Source of the DNA: Collimonas fungivorans
Lineage (GTDB): Bacteria; Pseudomonadota; Gammaproteobacteria; Burkholderiales; Burkholderiaceae_D
Assembly: GCF_028292705.1 (NCBI RefSeq)
Contig: NZ_JAQGLV010000162.1
Span: 1 to 34,005, forward strand
Reading direction: 5' to 3'
DNA length: 34,005 nucleotides
The translations under genes were made by a program, and so were the position numbers. Within the stretch, counting starts at the first letter, position 1, and each line of letters opens with the position of its first letter. This document shows positions 33,141-34,005 of this stretch, in pieces. Under the pieces are notes generated by a model, which saw nothing but the letters and a program-made list of their open reading frames with translations, did not search any database and was not told the DNA's origin.

Positions 33141-33599
33141 CTATCCTCGAACGTTACCGGCAATCACGGTCAGCATCAGCGCCGCCACCGCCACACATGT
33201 CAATCTGAAACGCAATTCAATGAACCAGGTCGGCAAGCCGTACCATGGGAACAGGCGCTTGTCGGCCTGGTAAGCCGCGATAAACCCGGCAATCAGCAAG
33301 GCGAATCCGAAACCGCCGGCCATGGTCGAGAACCAGGCGATGCTGGTCGGCGCCACGCCCCAGATCAAGGCCTTTTTTGTCTGGTCAGCCGACAGGTCGG
33401 CCCGCAACACCACCGCGCCCCAGTGTATGCCGCCGAGAAAAGACAGGGCGGCGATGCCATAGGCCAGCTGGCCGCGGATAAAATCGCGCAGCCAGTCGGT
33501 GTTGACCAGCCAGCACGCCAGCGTCAGCAGCACGAACGGAATCAATCCGGCATAACCAAGTAAATGAATGATACGTTTGTTCAGGAAATGTGGATTCAT
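33141..33599 (-). CDS. DUF3429-domain integral membrane protein
   Basis: A 152-residue protein with about five membrane helices. 'ALSFLGGIHWGAVVLRAD' and 'LIWGVAPTSIAWFSTM' match the DUF3429 family, whose function is unknown. It sits directly upstream of the M61 peptidase gene with only 2 bases between them, so they are translated from one message. No targeting feature other than the helices is seen. Confidence 0.82.
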   Translation of the reverse strand: MNPHFLNKRIIHLLGYAGLIPFVLLTLACWLVNTDWLRDFIRGQLAYGIAALSFLGGIHWGAVVLRADLSADQTKKALIWGVAPTSIAWFSTMAGGFGFALLIAGFIAAYQADKRLFPWYGLPTWFIELRFRLTCVAVAALMLTVIAGNVRG

Positions 33600-33727
33600 C
33601 TGGAGGCTTTGTCAGGGAAAACAGCGCAGGTGACTAGCTGCGCAAAAAGACGATAGTGTAGCGGGATTGCGCCCGGCAGGCCCGGCCTCGGTCGCATGGC
33701 GTTGAAAAGAGCGGCGGATTGCGCGCT

Positions 33728-34005
33728 TCAGGCCGGGGATTGTCGTATATCGGCGACGGTGTCGATGTCTTGGTGGATGCCGGGATCGTCCACCGCTACT
33801 TCAACTACAGGATACGACTGCAATAGACTGCGGGCGCCATGGTCGCCTTGCAGCGCCAGCAGCTGCGGCAGATGCTGTCGGCTGAAGCCGACCGGATTGC
33901 CGCGCCGGCCGAGGCAGGTCGGCACCGCAATGCCGGCGCCTTGACGCAGCGCCGACGCCAGCGCCTGGATGGTCGCCGCCTGCACATAGGGCATGTCGGC
34001 CAAGG
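33728..34005 (-). CDS. MobA-like nucleotidyltransferase, C-terminal part (cut by window end)
   Basis: The gene continues beyond the window; 92 C-terminal residues are visible. 'LADMPYVQAATIQAL' is the metal-binding Asp-Met-Pro turn of the MobA-like NTP transferases. 'GRRGNPVGFSRQHLPQLLAL', 'GDHGARSLL' and 'VDDPGIHQDIDTVADI' are typical of the molybdenum-cofactor cytidylyl/guanylyltransferase (MocA/MobA-like) subgroup. It would transfer a nucleotide to molybdopterin, but without the N-terminal nucleotide-binding loop the substrate cannot be fixed. It ends 128 bases upstream of the DUF3429 gene. Confidence 0.72.
   Translation of the reverse strand, partial: LADMPYVQAATIQALASALRQGAGIAVPTCLGRRGNPVGFSRQHLPQLLALQGDHGARSLLQSYPVVEVAVDDPGIHQDIDTVADIRQSPA

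Overview
The window looks like ordinary chromosomal core DNA of a betaproteobacterium of the order Burkholderiales, most probably family Oxalobacteraceae (Collimonas/Herbaspirillum/Janthinobacterium type). This rests on high GC content, H1-like and SWIB/H1-like basic nucleoid proteins, a long NrdA with two ATP-cones, a CNP1-like protein, a PP0621-type protein, and the gene pairs ffh/ypjD-like and rplU-rpmA-obgE-proB. The genus is inferred from family resemblance only. I see no prophage, insertion sequence, CRISPR array, tRNA or rRNA.

Region by region. (1) 1-4216: the 3' end of an RNA methyltransferase gene, then an iron block on the + strand: hemP, a 106-aa orphan, bfd, tonB, exbB, exbD and bfr. 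Together these couple TonB-dependent uptake to iron storage and release. Fur-like sites lie before hemP and bfr. (2) 4244-6077 (minus): yggU-yggT and an H1-like Ala/Lys/Pro repeat protein. (3) 6579-11239 (minus): nrdB and nrdA (class Ia ribonucleotide reductase). A 90-bp inverted-repeat element sits between the two genes. A good sigma-70 promoter overlapped by tandem NrdR-like boxes implies a leader of about 390 nt before nrdA. (4) 11280-16363 (minus): ypjD-like, PP0621-like, pilS, pilR and ampD. (5) 16638-18694 (+): ffh and a SWIB-domain protein. (6) 18796-22515 (minus): two tandem alkaline phosphatases, one lipoprotein and one soluble, and an unrecognised secreted protein with a His-rich segment. 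(7) 22738-25204 (minus): a lytic transglycosylase and proS. The transglycosylase's probable Shine-Dalgarno lies inside a perfect hairpin. (8) 25490-26685 (+): rppH and a CNP1-like protein. (9) 26766-29993 (minus): rplU-rpmA, obgE and proB, each unit ended by its own terminator. (10) 30293-31224 (+): grxD and ubiX. (11) 31270-34005 (minus): an M61 peptidase, a DUF3429 membrane protein, and the 3' part of a MobA-like nucleotidyltransferase cut by the window edge.

I found no clearly new multi-gene system. The observations most worth following are regulatory: the structured nrdA leader with NrdR boxes, the inverted repeat inside nrdAB, the hairpin that hides the transglycosylase ribosome-binding site, the tandem phosphatase cluster with its unknown partner, the unknown protein in the iron block, and a bacterioferritin with Thr where a ferroxidase Glu is expected.
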